A DNA stretch of 64,000 nt from Xanthomonas sp. DAR 34887 (GCF_041245805.1 NZ_CP162490.1:3015001-3079000); one strand, 5' to 3'; shown: positions 12,983 to 22,321, numbered from the stretch's first letter. The notes: generated by a model from the sequence alone, not told the origin. Program-made: numbers and translations.

Positions 12983-13789
12983 ATGTCCCTGATCCCGCCG
13001 ATCCCCGCCACGTCCGCCCTGCCGCTGCGCGACCGCGTGGTCCTGGTCACCGGCGGAGCGCAAGGGATCGGCCGCGGCGTGGTGCAGGCGGTGCTCGGTG
13101 CCGGCGGCCGGGTCGCGTTCGGCGATCTGGACGCCGAGGCCGGGCGCGCCTGCGTCGCCGAACTCGATGCCGGCGAGCGGCTGCTGTTCCGGCGCCTGGA
13201 CGTGGCCGCCGAGGCCAGCGTGCGCCGTTTCGTCGACGCCGCGCTCGCGCAGTTCGGGAGCATCGACGGCCTGGTCAACAATGCCGGCGTCGCCGATCCG
13301 CACAGCGGCCCGCTGGAGCGCCTGGCGCTGCGTGAATGGAATCGGCGCCTGGGTGCGAGCCTAGGCGGCGCCTTCCTGTGCAGCAAGCACGCGCTGCCGT
13401 CATTGCGCGACAGCGCCGGCGGCGGCGCGATCGTCAATATCGCCTCGACCCGCGCCCGCCAGTCCGAACCCGACAGCGAAGCCTACGCGGCGGCCAAAGG
13501 CGGCCTGCTGGCCTTCACCCATGCGCTGGCGATCAGCGCCGGGCCGGCGGTGCGGGTCAACTGCATCAGCCCGGGCTGGATCGCCACCGATGCCTGGCGC
13601 AAGCCCAGCGCGCGGCGCAAGCCGGCGCTGTCGCGGCAGGACCATGCGCAGCATCCGGCCGGCCGGGTCGGTACGCCGCAGGATATCGGCGCGTTGGCGG
13701 TGTATCTGCTGTCGAACGAGGCCGGGTTCGTGACCGGCCAGGACTTCGTCGTCGATGGCGGGATGACGCGCAAGATGCAGTACGCCTGA
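12983..13789 (+). CDS. Short-chain dehydrogenase/reductase
   Basis: This 268-residue classical SDR has the cofactor motif VTGGAQGIGRG, the structural NNAG (LVNNAGVAD), catalytic Ser in IVNIASTRARQSE and the YAAAKGG Tyr-Lys pair. It ends with the PGWIATD and GQDFVVDGGMT elements. The acidic residue after the second strand (FGDLDAE) suggests NAD(H) preference. The substrate cannot be told from sequence. The start ATG at 12983 follows a repeat element; the in-frame extension upstream lies within that repeat and is discounted. Confidence 0.9.
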   Translation: MSLIPPIPATSALPLRDRVVLVTGGAQGIGRGVVQAVLGAGGRVAFGDLDAEAGRACVAELDAGERLLFRRLDVAAEASVRRFVDAALAQFGSIDGLVNNAGVADPHSGPLERLALREWNRRLGASLGGAFLCSKHALPSLRDSAGGGAIVNIASTRARQSEPDSEAYAAAKGGLLAFTHALAISAGPAVRVNCISPGWIATDAWRKPSARRKPALSRQDHAQHPAGRVGTPQDIGALAVYLLSNEAGFVTGQDFVVDGGMTRKMQYA

Positions 13790-13794
13790 GGGCG

Positions 13795-14093
13795 TTGGGA
13801 TTGGGGAATCGGGATTGGGGATTCGTTGAAGCGGCTGTTGCCTCGCCTGAGGTGCCGAGTGCGCCATCGCGCCATTGGCTGGCTACTCTGGCGAACGCCG
13901 TGTGGCTCGGGCGCTTCCAAGCCAGATCTTTTTTCGGGATTCGTGTTTGGGGATTTGGGATTCGCTGGAGCGGGTTTTTTGAGGCTCCGAGGGGACACGG
14001 CGTGCAGCCCGCTTTTGCCAATCCCCAATCCCGACTCCCCAATCCCAGCGTTTCAGCCAATCCCCAATCCCGACTCCCCAATCCCCACCCCAG
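13795..14093. repeat. Large array of GGGATTGGGGAATC-type repeats, inverted
   Basis: The plus-sense units TTGGGATTGGGGAATCGG and GATTGGGGATTCG lie at 13795-13830, a related unit TCGTGTTTGGGGATTTGGG at 13942-13960, and several inverse units CCAATCCCCAATCCCGACTC at 14018-14092. Arms of opposite sense allow a stem of about 300 bases. The right end of the array overlaps the end of trhO and supplies its last codons. Confidence 0.7.
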
Positions 14094-14829
14094 CGACATC
14101 CACCAGCGGCTGCAGCTGCGGGTCCAGCGCCACGCGTTCGTCGAACACGAAGCAGCGGCCGGCGTAGCCCTCGCCGCCTACTTCCTCGAAGTAGCCGAGG
14201 ATGCCGCCGTCCAGCTGCAACACGTTGTCCATGCCGTCGGCGCGCATCCACAGTGCCGCCTTCTCGCAGCGGATGCCGCCGGTGCAGAAGCTGACCACGG
14301 TGGCGTCGGCCAGGTCGGCGCGATGCGGCGCCAGCGCATCGGGCAGTTCGGTGAACTTGACCATCGGCAGGGTCAGTGCGCCGGCGAAGGTGCCGTACTC
14401 CACTTCCTGGGCATTGCGCGTGTCCAGCAACACCACGCGCCGGCCGCTGTCGTCGTGGCCCTGGCGCAGCCAGCGCTGCAGCGTGGCCGGCGCCACCGCC
14501 GGGGCGCGTTCGGCGCCCAGCGGCGAGGCCGCGTCGCGGCGGAAGCTGATGATCTCCGGCTTGACCTTGGTCTTCAGCCGCGCGAACGGCTGCTGCGCGC
14601 TGAGGCTGGTCTTGACCCGCAGCGCGGCGAAGCGCGGGTCGGCGCGCAGCTGCGCATAGAAATCGTCGATCGCCTCCGGCGCCCCGGCCAGGAACAGATT
14701 GATGCCCTCGCCTGCGACCAGGATGGTGCCGCGCAGGGCGCCGGCCTGTGCCCGGTCCTGCAACTGCGCGGCAAGCGCGTCGGGATCGGCGATGGCGACA
14801 AAATGGTAGGCAGCGGTATTGGCAATCAT
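14053..14829 (-). CDS. trhO: tRNA uridine(34) hydroxylase TrhO (YceA, rhodanese family)
   Basis: TrhO hydroxylates U34 of certain tRNAs on the way to 5-carboxymethoxyuridine or 5-methoxyuridine, using oxygen. The 258-residue protein has the N-terminal acylphosphatase-like domain with GTILVAGEGINLFLAG, the KTKVKPEIISF linker and a rhodanese domain with LLDTRNAQEVEYGTF and the active cysteine loop SFCTGGIRCEKAALWM. All three are TrhO hallmarks. The final 11 residues ([11 protein letters not shown]) are encoded by the dispersed intergenic repeat, so the natural C-terminus has been extended or replaced. Confidence 0.93.
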   Translation of the reverse strand: MIANTAAYHFVAIADPDALAAQLQDRAQAGALRGTILVAGEGINLFLAGAPEAIDDFYAQLRADPRFAALRVKTSLSAQQPFARLKTKVKPEIISFRRDAASPLGAERAPAVAPATLQRWLRQGHDDSGRRVVLLDTRNAQEVEYGTFAGALTLPMVKFTELPDALAPHRADLADATVVSFCTGGIRCEKAALWMRADGMDNVLQLDGGILGYFEEVGGEGYAGRCFVFDERVALDPQLQPLVDVAGVGIGESGLGIG

Positions 14830-15005
14830 CCGCGCATTTTAGCGTGCGGCGGCGGCCGGAGCCGCCACGCCGATGCGGCGGCGCGCGCGCGCAAGGCGCA
14901 GCGCGGACGGCCTATGTCGATCGAATCGCGCAGTACACGCGTTGCGGATCACCCATCGGCAGGCTACGCCGCCAGTCGCGCCGATTCCGAGCGCGCCTCC
15001 CAGTA

Positions 15006-15371
15006 CTAGCCGCGCAACAGGAAGAACGGCAGCAGCACCAGCGAGGCGACCAGCAGCATGCCCAGCAGTGTCGCCAGCACGAACAGCGGGCGCCGCCGCA
15101 GCAGCGTGGCGAAGGTCTCGGCACTGCCGTCGCGCAGCGCCGCGGCCCGCTCGGCGCGGGCGCGTTCGCCGCGCTGCGCCTGATAGTCGGCCAGCAGCGC
15201 CTTGGCCCGCGCCTGCTCGGCGTCCTCGCGCAGCCACACGCCGCCGGCGGAAATGCCGAAGGTGCCGGGGCGGGTCTCGTAGTAGTCGATGCGCGCGGCA
15301 TCGAGCAGCGCACGCACCTCGGCGAGTTCGTCCTCGGGCACGTGACGCAGGTTGAGCAGCAGTTTGGCCAT
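15006..15371 (-). CDS. DUF6164-like small membrane protein
   Basis: This 121-residue protein has a soluble N-terminal half, MAKLLLNLRHVPEDELAEVR followed by a strand reading YYETRPGTFGISAGGVWL, then a charged helix (QRGERARAERAAALRD) and a C-terminal hydrophobic segment FVLATLLGMLLVASLVLLPF. The pattern fits the DUF6164 family of gammaproteobacteria; the N-terminal part resembles a ferredoxin-like signal-transducing fold. Function is unknown. It lies divergent from the FKBP lipoprotein gene with 65 bp between the two starts. Confidence 0.78.
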   Translation of the reverse strand: MAKLLLNLRHVPEDELAEVRALLDAARIDYYETRPGTFGISAGGVWLREDAEQARAKALLADYQAQRGERARAERAAALRDGSAETFATLLRRRPLFVLATLLGMLLVASLVLLPFFLLRG

Positions 15372-15436
15372 GCGCCGATGATAGCCGCTGCGGCGATGCG
15401 CTACCCTTGCACGCCCTGTTCGCCATGGATGACCGT

Positions 15437-15880
15437 ATGCGCCGTGTCCTGCTGCTGTTGAGCCTGTCGTTGCCGGTCTGGCTGTTGAGCGGTTGCACCC
15501 CGCCGGGTCCGCCGCCGGGCGGCAGCATCGCCGCGTTCCAGATGATCGACGAACAGGTCGGCAGCGGCGCCGAGGCGCGGCCCGGCAACCAGGTCACCGT
15601 GCACTACACCGGCTGGCTGTACGACGAGAAGGCCAAGGACCAGCGTGGCGAGAAGTTCGACGCCTCCGCCGACCACGGCCAGCCCTTCAGCTTCACCCTC
15701 GGCGGCGGCCAGGTGATCCGCGGCTGGGACGAAGGCGTGGCCGGCATGCGCGTGGGCGGCAAACGCAAACTGATGATCCCGGCCGACTACGGCTACGGCG
15801 CCAGCGGCGCCGGTGGGGTGATCCCGCCGAACGCCTCGCTGGTGTTCGAGGTGGAACTGCTCGACGTCAAGCCGCGTTGA
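15437..15880 (+). CDS. FKBP-type peptidyl-prolyl isomerase, lipoprotein
   Basis: The 147-residue product has a lipoprotein signal peptide with lipobox LLSGC (cysteine about residue 20), a short Pro/Gly linker, and one FKBP domain: VTVHYTGWLYD, FSFTLGGGQVIRGWDEGVAG, GKRKLMIPADYGYG and VFEVELLDV. All hydrophobic pocket positions typical of active prolyl isomerases seem present. It probably assists folding of envelope proteins from the outer or inner membrane. In-frame ATGs also occur at 15407 and 15425; the third gives the best signal peptide and has GGAT upstream, so the start is an informed choice. Confidence 0.9.
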   Translation: MRRVLLLLSLSLPVWLLSGCTPPGPPPGGSIAAFQMIDEQVGSGAEARPGNQVTVHYTGWLYDEKAKDQRGEKFDASADHGQPFSFTLGGGQVIRGWDEGVAGMRVGGKRKLMIPADYGYGASGAGGVIPPNASLVFEVELLDVKPR

Positions 15881-15893
15881 GCCGCTGCCGCAG

Positions 15894-17153
15894 ATGCCTG
15901 CCAGCAAGCTCGCCGCCGCGGTAGGCGGCCGCATCGCCATCGTCGGCGGCGGCCCGGCCGGGCTGATCGCCGCCGAGACCGCACGCGCCGCTGGCGCCGA
16001 GGTCGATGTCTACGAGGGCAAGGGCTCGGTCGGGCGCAAGTTTCTGATCGCCGGCAAGGGCGGACTCAACCTGACCCACTCCGATCCGTTTGCGCTGTTC
16101 GTGTCGCGCTACCGGGAGCGTGCCGCGCAGGTCGGCGAATGGCTGGCCGACTTCGACGCCGATGCGTTGCGCGCCTGGGCGCAGGCGCAGGGCGTGGAGA
16201 CCTACGTCGGCAGTTCCGGTCGCGTGTTCCCGCTGGACCGCAAGGCCGCGCCGCTGCTGCGCGGCTGGGTGCGGCGGCTGAAGGAGGCCGGGGTGCGCTT
16301 CCACGTGCAGCATCGCTGGCAGGGCTGGGACAGCGACGGCGCGCTGCGCTTCGCCAGCGCCGACGGCGAACGCCTGGTCCAGGCCGATGCCTGCGTGCTG
16401 GCGCTGGGCGGCGGCAGCTGGCCGCAACTCGGCTCCGACGGCGCCTGGCAGGACACGCTGCGCGCGCGCGGCGTCGACCTCGCGCCGCTGCAGCCGGCCA
16501 ACTGCGGCTTCGATATCGACTGGAGCGCGCATTTCCGCGAACGCCATGCCGGCGCGCCGCTGAAGCCGGTGATCGCGCATTGGCACGATGCGCAGGGCCG
16601 CGAGCACGCGCTGCAGGGCGAATGCGTGGTCGGCGAGCACGGCATCGAAGGCAGCCTGGTCTATGCGCTGTCGGCGGACCTGCGCGAGGCCATCGCCGCG
16701 CACGGGCCGAGCACGCTGTGGCTGGACCTGGCGCCGGGCCGCGACCTGGCGCGGCTGCGGGCCGAACTGGGCAAGCCGCGCGGCGGGCGCAGCTTCGGCG
16801 AACACCTGCGGCGCCAGGCCGGCATCGACGGGGTCAAGGCGGCGCTGCTGTTCGAGATGCTGGGCAAGCAGGCCGGCGACGATCCGGCGCGTGCGGCGGC
16901 GACGCTGAAACGGCTGCCGCTGACGCTGCTGCGCCCGCGCCCGCTGGCCGAGGCGATCAGCAGCGCCGGCGGCGTGCGCCTGGAAGCGCTGGACCCGGCG
17001 CTGATGCTGCGCGCCCTGCCCGGCACCTTCTGCGCCGGCGAAATGCTCGACTGGGAAGCGCCGACCGGCGGCTACCTGCTCAGCGCCTGCTTCGCCAGCG
17101 GCCTTCGCGCCGGGCGCGGCGCGGTGGCGTGGCTGCAGCGGACAACGGACTGA
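15894..17153 (+). CDS. TIGR03862-type flavoprotein (HI0933/BaiN-like)
   Basis: This 419-residue FAD protein has the Rossmann motif AIVGGGPAGLIAAE near residue 15, the family signature GRKFLIAGKGGLNLTHSDP, a second nucleotide loop ACVLALGGGSWPQLG and a C-terminal GTFCAGEMLDWEAPTGGYL, where the flavin is clasped. The closest named group is TIGR03862, uncharacterised relatives of HI0933/BaiN that are presumed reductases. It starts 13 bp after the FKBP lipoprotein stop, so the two may be cotranscribed, but no functional link is known. Confidence 0.88.
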   Translation: MPASKLAAAVGGRIAIVGGGPAGLIAAETARAAGAEVDVYEGKGSVGRKFLIAGKGGLNLTHSDPFALFVSRYRERAAQVGEWLADFDADALRAWAQAQGVETYVGSSGRVFPLDRKAAPLLRGWVRRLKEAGVRFHVQHRWQGWDSDGALRFASADGERLVQADACVLALGGGSWPQLGSDGAWQDTLRARGVDLAPLQPANCGFDIDWSAHFRERHAGAPLKPVIAHWHDAQGREHALQGECVVGEHGIEGSLVYALSADLREAIAAHGPSTLWLDLAPGRDLARLRAELGKPRGGRSFGEHLRRQAGIDGVKAALLFEMLGKQAGDDPARAAATLKRLPLTLLRPRPLAEAISSAGGVRLEALDPALMLRALPGTFCAGEMLDWEAPTGGYLLSACFASGLRAGRGAVAWLQRTTD

Positions 17154-17273
17154 GCGGCTTCGGCAGCAGGGGACGCCGGAACGGCCAGTGACCTTCGGGC
17201 CTGTCGGCCGTGCCGCCGCGCGGCATATTCATGCAGCGAACGCCGCAATGGCGCCATCGACCTGGAGCGACAC

Positions 17274-18725
17274 ATGCGCCTGTGGACCCTTCTCGCCCTG
17301 GGCATGGTGAGCGGCAACATCGCCGGCGCCACGCCGCCGACGTCCTCCGTGCAGATGCGGCAGGTGGAAACCGGCCTGTTGCCGGCCGTCGTGGTGCAGG
17401 ATCGCGACGCCACGACGCTGTCGCTGCGCGCGCAAATGGATGCCTTGCACGTGCCGGGCGTGGCGATCGCGGTGATCCGGCACGGCCGCGTGGACTGGGC
17501 CAAGGGGTACGGCGTCACCGCCGCCGACGGCACGCCGGTCGACGCCAGGACCCTGTTCCAGGCCGGTTCGGTGAGCAAGCCGGTCGCGGCGATGGCGGCC
17601 TTGGCGCTGGTCCAACGCAAGCGCCTGGCATTGGATACGCCGGTCAATACGCTGCTGAAGACCTGGAAGCTGCCCGACTCCGCCTATACCCGCGACCGCC
17701 CGGTCACGCTGCGGCAGTTGCTGTCGCACAGTGCCGGCACCAGCGTGCACGGCTTCGACGGCTATGCGCGAGGTGCGGCGCTCCCGACCCTGCGGCAGGT
17801 CCTCGACGGCCAGGCGCCGGCCAACTCGGCGCCGGTGGTGGTGGATGCGCCGGTCGGCGAACGCTACCGCTATTCGGGGGGCGGCTACACGGTCATGCAG
17901 CAGTTGCTGGTCGACGTCGGCGGCAAGCCGTTCCCCGAGCTGCTGCGCGACAGCGTGCTGGCGCCGCTGCGGATGGATGCCAGCAGTTACATGCAACCCT
18001 TGCCGGCGTCCTTGCTGGCCAAGGCGGCGCAACCGCACGACGCCGCCGGCCGGCCCATCGCAGGCGGCGCGCATGTCTATCCGGAACTGGCCGCCGCGGG
18101 GCTGTGGACCAATGCCGAGGACCTGGCGCGCTATGCCATGGAGCTGTGCGCGGCCAGCGCCGGGCGCGGCCGGGTGCTGTCGGCGGCCAGCGTGCGCGAC
18201 ATGCTGACCCCGGTGCACGGCGATTACGGGCTTGGACTGCAGATCGGCGGGCAAGATGCGCGCCGCTACGCCTATCACGATGGTTCCAACGCCGGCTACA
18301 AGGCCACCATGGTCGTCTATCCCGACCGCTGCGACGGCGCGGTAGTGCTGAGCAATGGCGACCAAGGCTACCAATTGGGACTGGAAATCGTCCGTGCCGT
18401 CGCCGCGGCCTACGACTGGCCGGACTTCCGCCCGATCCAGCGCCGCGCCGCCAGCGTGGACATCGCCGCGTTGCGCCGTTTCGCCGGCAGCTTCGCCATT
18501 CCCGAGCTGGGCACGTTCGAGATCCGCGAAGCGGCGCACGGGCTGCAGGTCGAGCTGCGCAAGGACCAGGTGTACCCGCTGATCCCAGCCTCGCAGCACA
18601 CGTTCTTCCTCAACGCGCAGGACATCGTGATCCGCTTCGAGGCCGACCAGGCGGACCAGGGTACGATCGACGCCGGCAGCTTCCATGCGCCGTTCCGCCG
18701 CGTGCCGGCCGACACCGCGCGCTGA
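17274..18725 (+). CDS. Secreted serine hydrolase of the beta-lactamase/PBP family
   Basis: The 483-residue protein begins MRLWTLLALGMVSGNIAGAT, a plausible signal peptide. It has the class C-like catalytic motif SVSK (FQAGSVSKPVAAMA), the YSGG motif (ERYRYSGGGYTVMQQLL) in place of YxN, and a late HDGSNAGYKA replacing the KTG strand. A C-terminal lipocalin-like domain follows (RFAGSFAIPELGTFEIREAA). Such proteins are esterases, D-aminopeptidases or peptidoglycan-recycling enzymes rather than true resistance determinants. The substrate is unresolved. It stands alone, convergent with the acetyltransferase. Confidence 0.87.
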   Translation: MRLWTLLALGMVSGNIAGATPPTSSVQMRQVETGLLPAVVVQDRDATTLSLRAQMDALHVPGVAIAVIRHGRVDWAKGYGVTAADGTPVDARTLFQAGSVSKPVAAMAALALVQRKRLALDTPVNTLLKTWKLPDSAYTRDRPVTLRQLLSHSAGTSVHGFDGYARGAALPTLRQVLDGQAPANSAPVVVDAPVGERYRYSGGGYTVMQQLLVDVGGKPFPELLRDSVLAPLRMDASSYMQPLPASLLAKAAQPHDAAGRPIAGGAHVYPELAAAGLWTNAEDLARYAMELCAASAGRGRVLSAASVRDMLTPVHGDYGLGLQIGGQDARRYAYHDGSNAGYKATMVVYPDRCDGAVVLSNGDQGYQLGLEIVRAVAAAYDWPDFRPIQRRAASVDIAALRRFAGSFAIPELGTFEIREAAHGLQVELRKDQVYPLIPASQHTFFLNAQDIVIRFEADQADQGTIDAGSFHAPFRRVPADTAR

Positions 18726-18785
18726 CGCGCCTGGCGGAGAAAGCGGCGACCGCCGCGTTCAGGCGCGTCCGCGGCACGCGCGCGG

Positions 18786-19280
18786 CTATCCGGCGTGCTT
18801 TTCCATGTAGACGCAGGCCAGCGCGAGGCCGCTGGGATGCGCATAGCTGCCTTCCCGCAGCACCGCGTAACCCTGGGCCCGATAGAACGCGACCGCGTTG
18901 AGGGCGGCGGCCAGGTGGATCCGTGCGCCGGGAACCAGCTTGGCTTCCACCGCCTGCAGCAGCTGTCTGCCCAGTCCACTGCCGCGCACGTCCGGGGCGA
19001 CGAACAGGCCATCGATCTCGCTGCCGGCCAGATCGACCATGCCGAAACCGAGCACAAGTCCGCCGGCGTCCTCGGCGAGCACCGCGCCGCCGCTTGCGAT
19101 CAGCTGCGGAAACGTCGCCGGCACGGGCGATGCGGCCCACACCTCGATCACCGCCGGCGGATAGTGCGAGCGGCACACCTCGCGCACGCAGCGGGTGCGC
19201 AGCGCCCACATCGCGTCGATGTCCGCCAGCGTCGCTGGCCGCAGCGCGATCCGCGGTGCCGTGTCGGTGCCGGCGCTCAT
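18786..19280 (-). CDS. GNAT-family N-acetyltransferase
   Basis: This 164-residue acetyltransferase opens IALRPATLADIDAMWALR and has the acetyl-CoA loop VAPDVRGSGLGRQLLQAVE (motif A, R/QxxGxG/A) and a final LNAVAFYRAQGYAVLREG strand. The acceptor is unknown. Its ATG overlaps the stop of the upstream glutamate-synthase-like gene by four bases (ATGA), so it is translationally coupled and likely expressed with it. Confidence 0.88.
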   Translation of the reverse strand: MSAGTDTAPRIALRPATLADIDAMWALRTRCVREVCRSHYPPAVIEVWAASPVPATFPQLIASGGAVLAEDAGGLVLGFGMVDLAGSEIDGLFVAPDVRGSGLGRQLLQAVEAKLVPGARIHLAAALNAVAFYRAQGYAVLREGSYAHPSGLALACVYMEKHAG

Positions 19281-20902
19281 CGCGACTTGCTGTCGCGCAG
19301 GCTGCGGATCCGCGCCGGCGGCTGGAACGAATCGCTGCGCGCATCGGCCCAGTATTCCTGGAACACCGCGTGGTCGGGCACGCCGCCGCCCAGCAGTTCG
19401 CCCGGCTCCAGATAGCGGTACAGCGAGGCCAGCGAACGGATCTCGACCTGCGAGATGCGCCGCAGGATGTGCTCCGGCCCCAGTTGCGACGGATCGGCCA
19501 GGCCGGCGGCGCTGAGCAGTTCGCGTAGCGCGCGCAGGGTGTTGGCGTGATAGTGCTCCACCCGCACCGCCTTGTCGGTGGGATCCAGGTGCTTCCAACG
19601 GCGCTGGTCCTGGGTGGCGATGCCGGTCGGGCAGCGGTCGCTGTGGCAGCTCAGCGACTGGATGCAACCCAGCGCGAACATGAAGCCGCGCCCGGCGTTG
19701 CACCAGTCCGCGCCCAGCGCCAGGGTGCGCGCGATGTCGAACGCGCTGGTGATCTTGCCGGCCGCGCCGAGCTTGACCCGCTCGCGGACGTCCAGCCCGA
19801 CCAACGTGTTGTGCACCAGCAGCAGCGCTTCGTGCATCGGCACGCCGACGTGGTCGATGAACTCGGCCGGCGCCGCGCCGGTGCCGCCCTCGGCGCCGTC
19901 GACGACGATGAAATCCGGATACAGGCCGCTTTCCTGCATCGCCTTGGCGATCGCGAACCACTCCCACGGATGTCCGATCGCCAGCTTGAACCCGCTCGGC
20001 TTGCCGCCGGACAGCTCGCGCAGCCGGGCCACGAACTGCAGCAGCTGCAGCGGCGTGGAGAACGCCGAATGCCGCGACGGCGACACGCAGTCCTGGCCCA
20101 TCGCCACGCCGCGGGTGGCGGCGATCTCGGCGCTGACCTTGGCCGCCGGCAGCACCCCGCCGTGGCCGGGCTTGGCGCCCTGCGACAGCTTGACCTCGAT
20201 CATCTTCACCTGCGCCAGGGTGGCATTGGCGACGAAGCGTTCCTCACTGAAACGCCCTTCCGCGTCGCGGCAGCCGAAGTAGCCCGAGCCGATCTCCCAC
20301 ACCAGGTCGCCGCCGCATTCGCGGTGATACGGCGAGATCGAACCTTCGCCGGTGTCGTGGTAGAAGCCGCCGCGGCGCGCGCCTGCGTTGAGCGCGCGGA
20401 TGGCGTTGGCCGACAGCGCGCCGAAGCTCATCGCCGAGATGTTGAACACGCTGGCCGAGTACGGCTGCGCGCAATCGGCGCCGATGGTCACGCGGAAATC
20501 GTGGTGGGCGATCTCGCTGGTCGCCAGCGAGTGGTTGATCCACTCGTAGTCGGTAGCGTAGGCGCTGCGCAGGGTGCCGAACGGCACCACGTCCATGACG
20601 TTCTTGGCGCGCTGGTAGACCAGGGCGCGCTGCTGGCGCGAGAACGGCGCCTCTTCGATATCGCTCTGCAGGAAATACTGGCGCATCTCCGGGCCGACCG
20701 ATTCCAGCCCATAACGGAAATGCGCCAGGATCGGATAGTTGCGGCGCAACGTGCTGCGCGTCTGCAGCAGGTCCCAGGTGCCCAGCAGGGCCAGGATCGC
20801 GAAGGCGGCCACGCCCCAGCCCCACAACGGCCAGATCGCGCACAGGGCGATGGACAGCGCCAGCAGCACGCAGCTGGCGACATAGGCTAGGTAGCGGTGC
20901 AT
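19277..20902 (-). CDS. FMN-binding glutamate synthase-family protein, membrane anchored
   Basis: This 541-residue protein has two N-terminal membrane segments (YLAYVASCVLLALSIAL and WGWGVAAFAILALLGTWDLL) followed by the Glu_synthase FMN barrel: PYSASVFNISAMSFGALSA, KPGHGGVLPAAKVS, DGAEGGTGAAPAEFIDHVG and the iron-sulfur-like GCIQSLSCHSDRCPTGIATQ. It lacks the amidotransferase domain of true GltB, as in archaeal-type/stand-alone members whose reaction is not settled. AGGA lies six bases before the ATG at 20902. It forms a unit with the downstream GNAT gene. Confidence 0.88.
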   Translation of the reverse strand: MHRYLAYVASCVLLALSIALCAIWPLWGWGVAAFAILALLGTWDLLQTRSTLRRNYPILAHFRYGLESVGPEMRQYFLQSDIEEAPFSRQQRALVYQRAKNVMDVVPFGTLRSAYATDYEWINHSLATSEIAHHDFRVTIGADCAQPYSASVFNISAMSFGALSANAIRALNAGARRGGFYHDTGEGSISPYHRECGGDLVWEIGSGYFGCRDAEGRFSEERFVANATLAQVKMIEVKLSQGAKPGHGGVLPAAKVSAEIAATRGVAMGQDCVSPSRHSAFSTPLQLLQFVARLRELSGGKPSGFKLAIGHPWEWFAIAKAMQESGLYPDFIVVDGAEGGTGAAPAEFIDHVGVPMHEALLLVHNTLVGLDVRERVKLGAAGKITSAFDIARTLALGADWCNAGRGFMFALGCIQSLSCHSDRCPTGIATQDQRRWKHLDPTDKAVRVEHYHANTLRALRELLSAAGLADPSQLGPEHILRRISQVEIRSLASLYRYLEPGELLGGGVPDHAVFQEYWADARSDSFQPPARIRSLRDSKSR

Positions 20903-21028
20903 CGCGTTCCTCGCGGGATTCGGAAGGCAGCGAGTGTAGGCGGTGCGGGCCGGCAATGGCGCCGACGCGGCCTATCGCCCGCTTGGGCGGGGTACAGCTT
21001 GGTCGTGCACAACGCGCGCCGTTTCCTG

Positions 21029-22321
21029 CTACAGGCGATCGTCCACCGCTTCGCGCGGCCATACCGACTTGACGTCGTAGACCACCAGGTTCGGCGTGCC
21101 CAGCGCGCGGATCCGCGCGGCGTCGAAGCCACGATATTCGTCGTGCGCCACCGCCAGCACCACCGCGTCGTAGCGGCCGGCGACCGGCGCCGGCAGCAGC
21201 TCCACCCCGCCATGTTCGCGCGCCAGTTGCGGTTCGGCCCACGGGTCGCAGGCATCGACCCGCGCGCCGCTGGCGGCCAGCGCCTGCACCAGCTCCAGCG
21301 CGCGGCTGTTGCGCAGGTCCGGGCAGTTCTCCTTGAAGGTGACGCCGAGCACCAGGATGGTGGCCGCGGCCATGGCCACGCCCTTGTCCGCCAGCAGCGC
21401 CTGCACCCGCGCGGCGACGTGCGCACCGACCCGGTTGTTGACCTGGCGCGCGGTGTGGATCAGGTCCGGGTGGTAGCCCATGCTCTCGGACTTGTGCAGC
21501 AGGTAGTACGGGTCCACGCCGATGCAGTGGCCGCCGACCAGCCCGGGGCGGAACGGCAGGAAGTTCCATTTGGTGCCGGCCGCTTCTAGCACGTCCTGGG
21601 TGTCGATGCCGAGGCGGTCGAAGATCAGCGCCAGTTCGTTGACCAGGGCGATGTTGACGTCGCGCTGGATGTTCTCCACCACCTTGGCCGCCTCGGCCAC
21701 GCGGATCGACGGCGCGCGCCAGGTGCCGGCGCCGATGATGCTCGCGTACAGCGCATCGACCGTGTCGGCCGCTGCGGCGCTGGAGCCGGAGGTGATCTTG
21801 CGGATGTCGGCCAGGCGCCGCTGGCGGTCGCCCGGGTTGACCCGCTCCGGGCTGTAGCCGCAGTGGAAGTCCTCGTTGAAACGCAGGCCCGAGCCCTGTT
21901 CCAGCAGCGGCACGCAGACCTCTTCGGTGGTGCCCGGGTACACCGTGGATTCGTAGATCACCAGGTCGCCGCGCTTGAGCACGCCGGCGATCAGTTCGCT
22001 GGCTTGGCGCAGCGGTTGCAGGTCGGGTTGTTCGTAGGCGTCGATCGGGGTCGGCACGGTGACGACATAGACGTTGCGGTCGCGCAACGCGGCGGCATCG
22101 TCGCTGTAGCGCAGGCGCACGCCGGCGCACAGTTCGTCCGCTTCCATTTCCAGGGTCTGGTCGTGGCCGTCGCGCAACTGCGCCACGCGCTGCGCGTCGA
22201 TGTCGTAGCCGAGCGTGTCGTAGCGCGCGCCGAAGGCCACCGCCAACGGCAAGCCGACATAGCCCAGGCCGATGACGCCGATGCGCAGCTGCGCGGGATC
22301 GAACACGATATCGACGGGCAT
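21029..22321 (-). CDS. Nucleotide-sugar dehydrogenase (TviB/WbpO-like)
   Basis: The 430-residue UDP-sugar 6-dehydrogenase oxidises a UDP-hexose or UDP-N-acetylhexosamine to the uronate with NAD. It has the N-terminal IGVIGLGYVGLPLAVAFG Rossmann motif, VVTVPTPIDAYEQPDLQPL, NEDFHCGYSPERVNPGD, and the catalytic cysteine in VGGHCIGVDPYYLLHKSE. The C-terminal domain has LGVTFKENCPDLRNSR. These features put it with UDP-GlcNAc/GalNAc dehydrogenases used for Vi antigen and O-antigen sugars rather than with plain UDP-glucose dehydrogenase. AAGGA is six bases before the ATG. No polysaccharide genes adjoin it. Confidence 0.9.
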   Translation of the reverse strand: MPVDIVFDPAQLRIGVIGLGYVGLPLAVAFGARYDTLGYDIDAQRVAQLRDGHDQTLEMEADELCAGVRLRYSDDAAALRDRNVYVVTVPTPIDAYEQPDLQPLRQASELIAGVLKRGDLVIYESTVYPGTTEEVCVPLLEQGSGLRFNEDFHCGYSPERVNPGDRQRRLADIRKITSGSSAAAADTVDALYASIIGAGTWRAPSIRVAEAAKVVENIQRDVNIALVNELALIFDRLGIDTQDVLEAAGTKWNFLPFRPGLVGGHCIGVDPYYLLHKSESMGYHPDLIHTARQVNNRVGAHVAARVQALLADKGVAMAAATILVLGVTFKENCPDLRNSRALELVQALAASGARVDACDPWAEPQLAREHGGVELLPAPVAGRYDAVVLAVAHDEYRGFDAARIRALGTPNLVVYDVKSVWPREAVDDRL

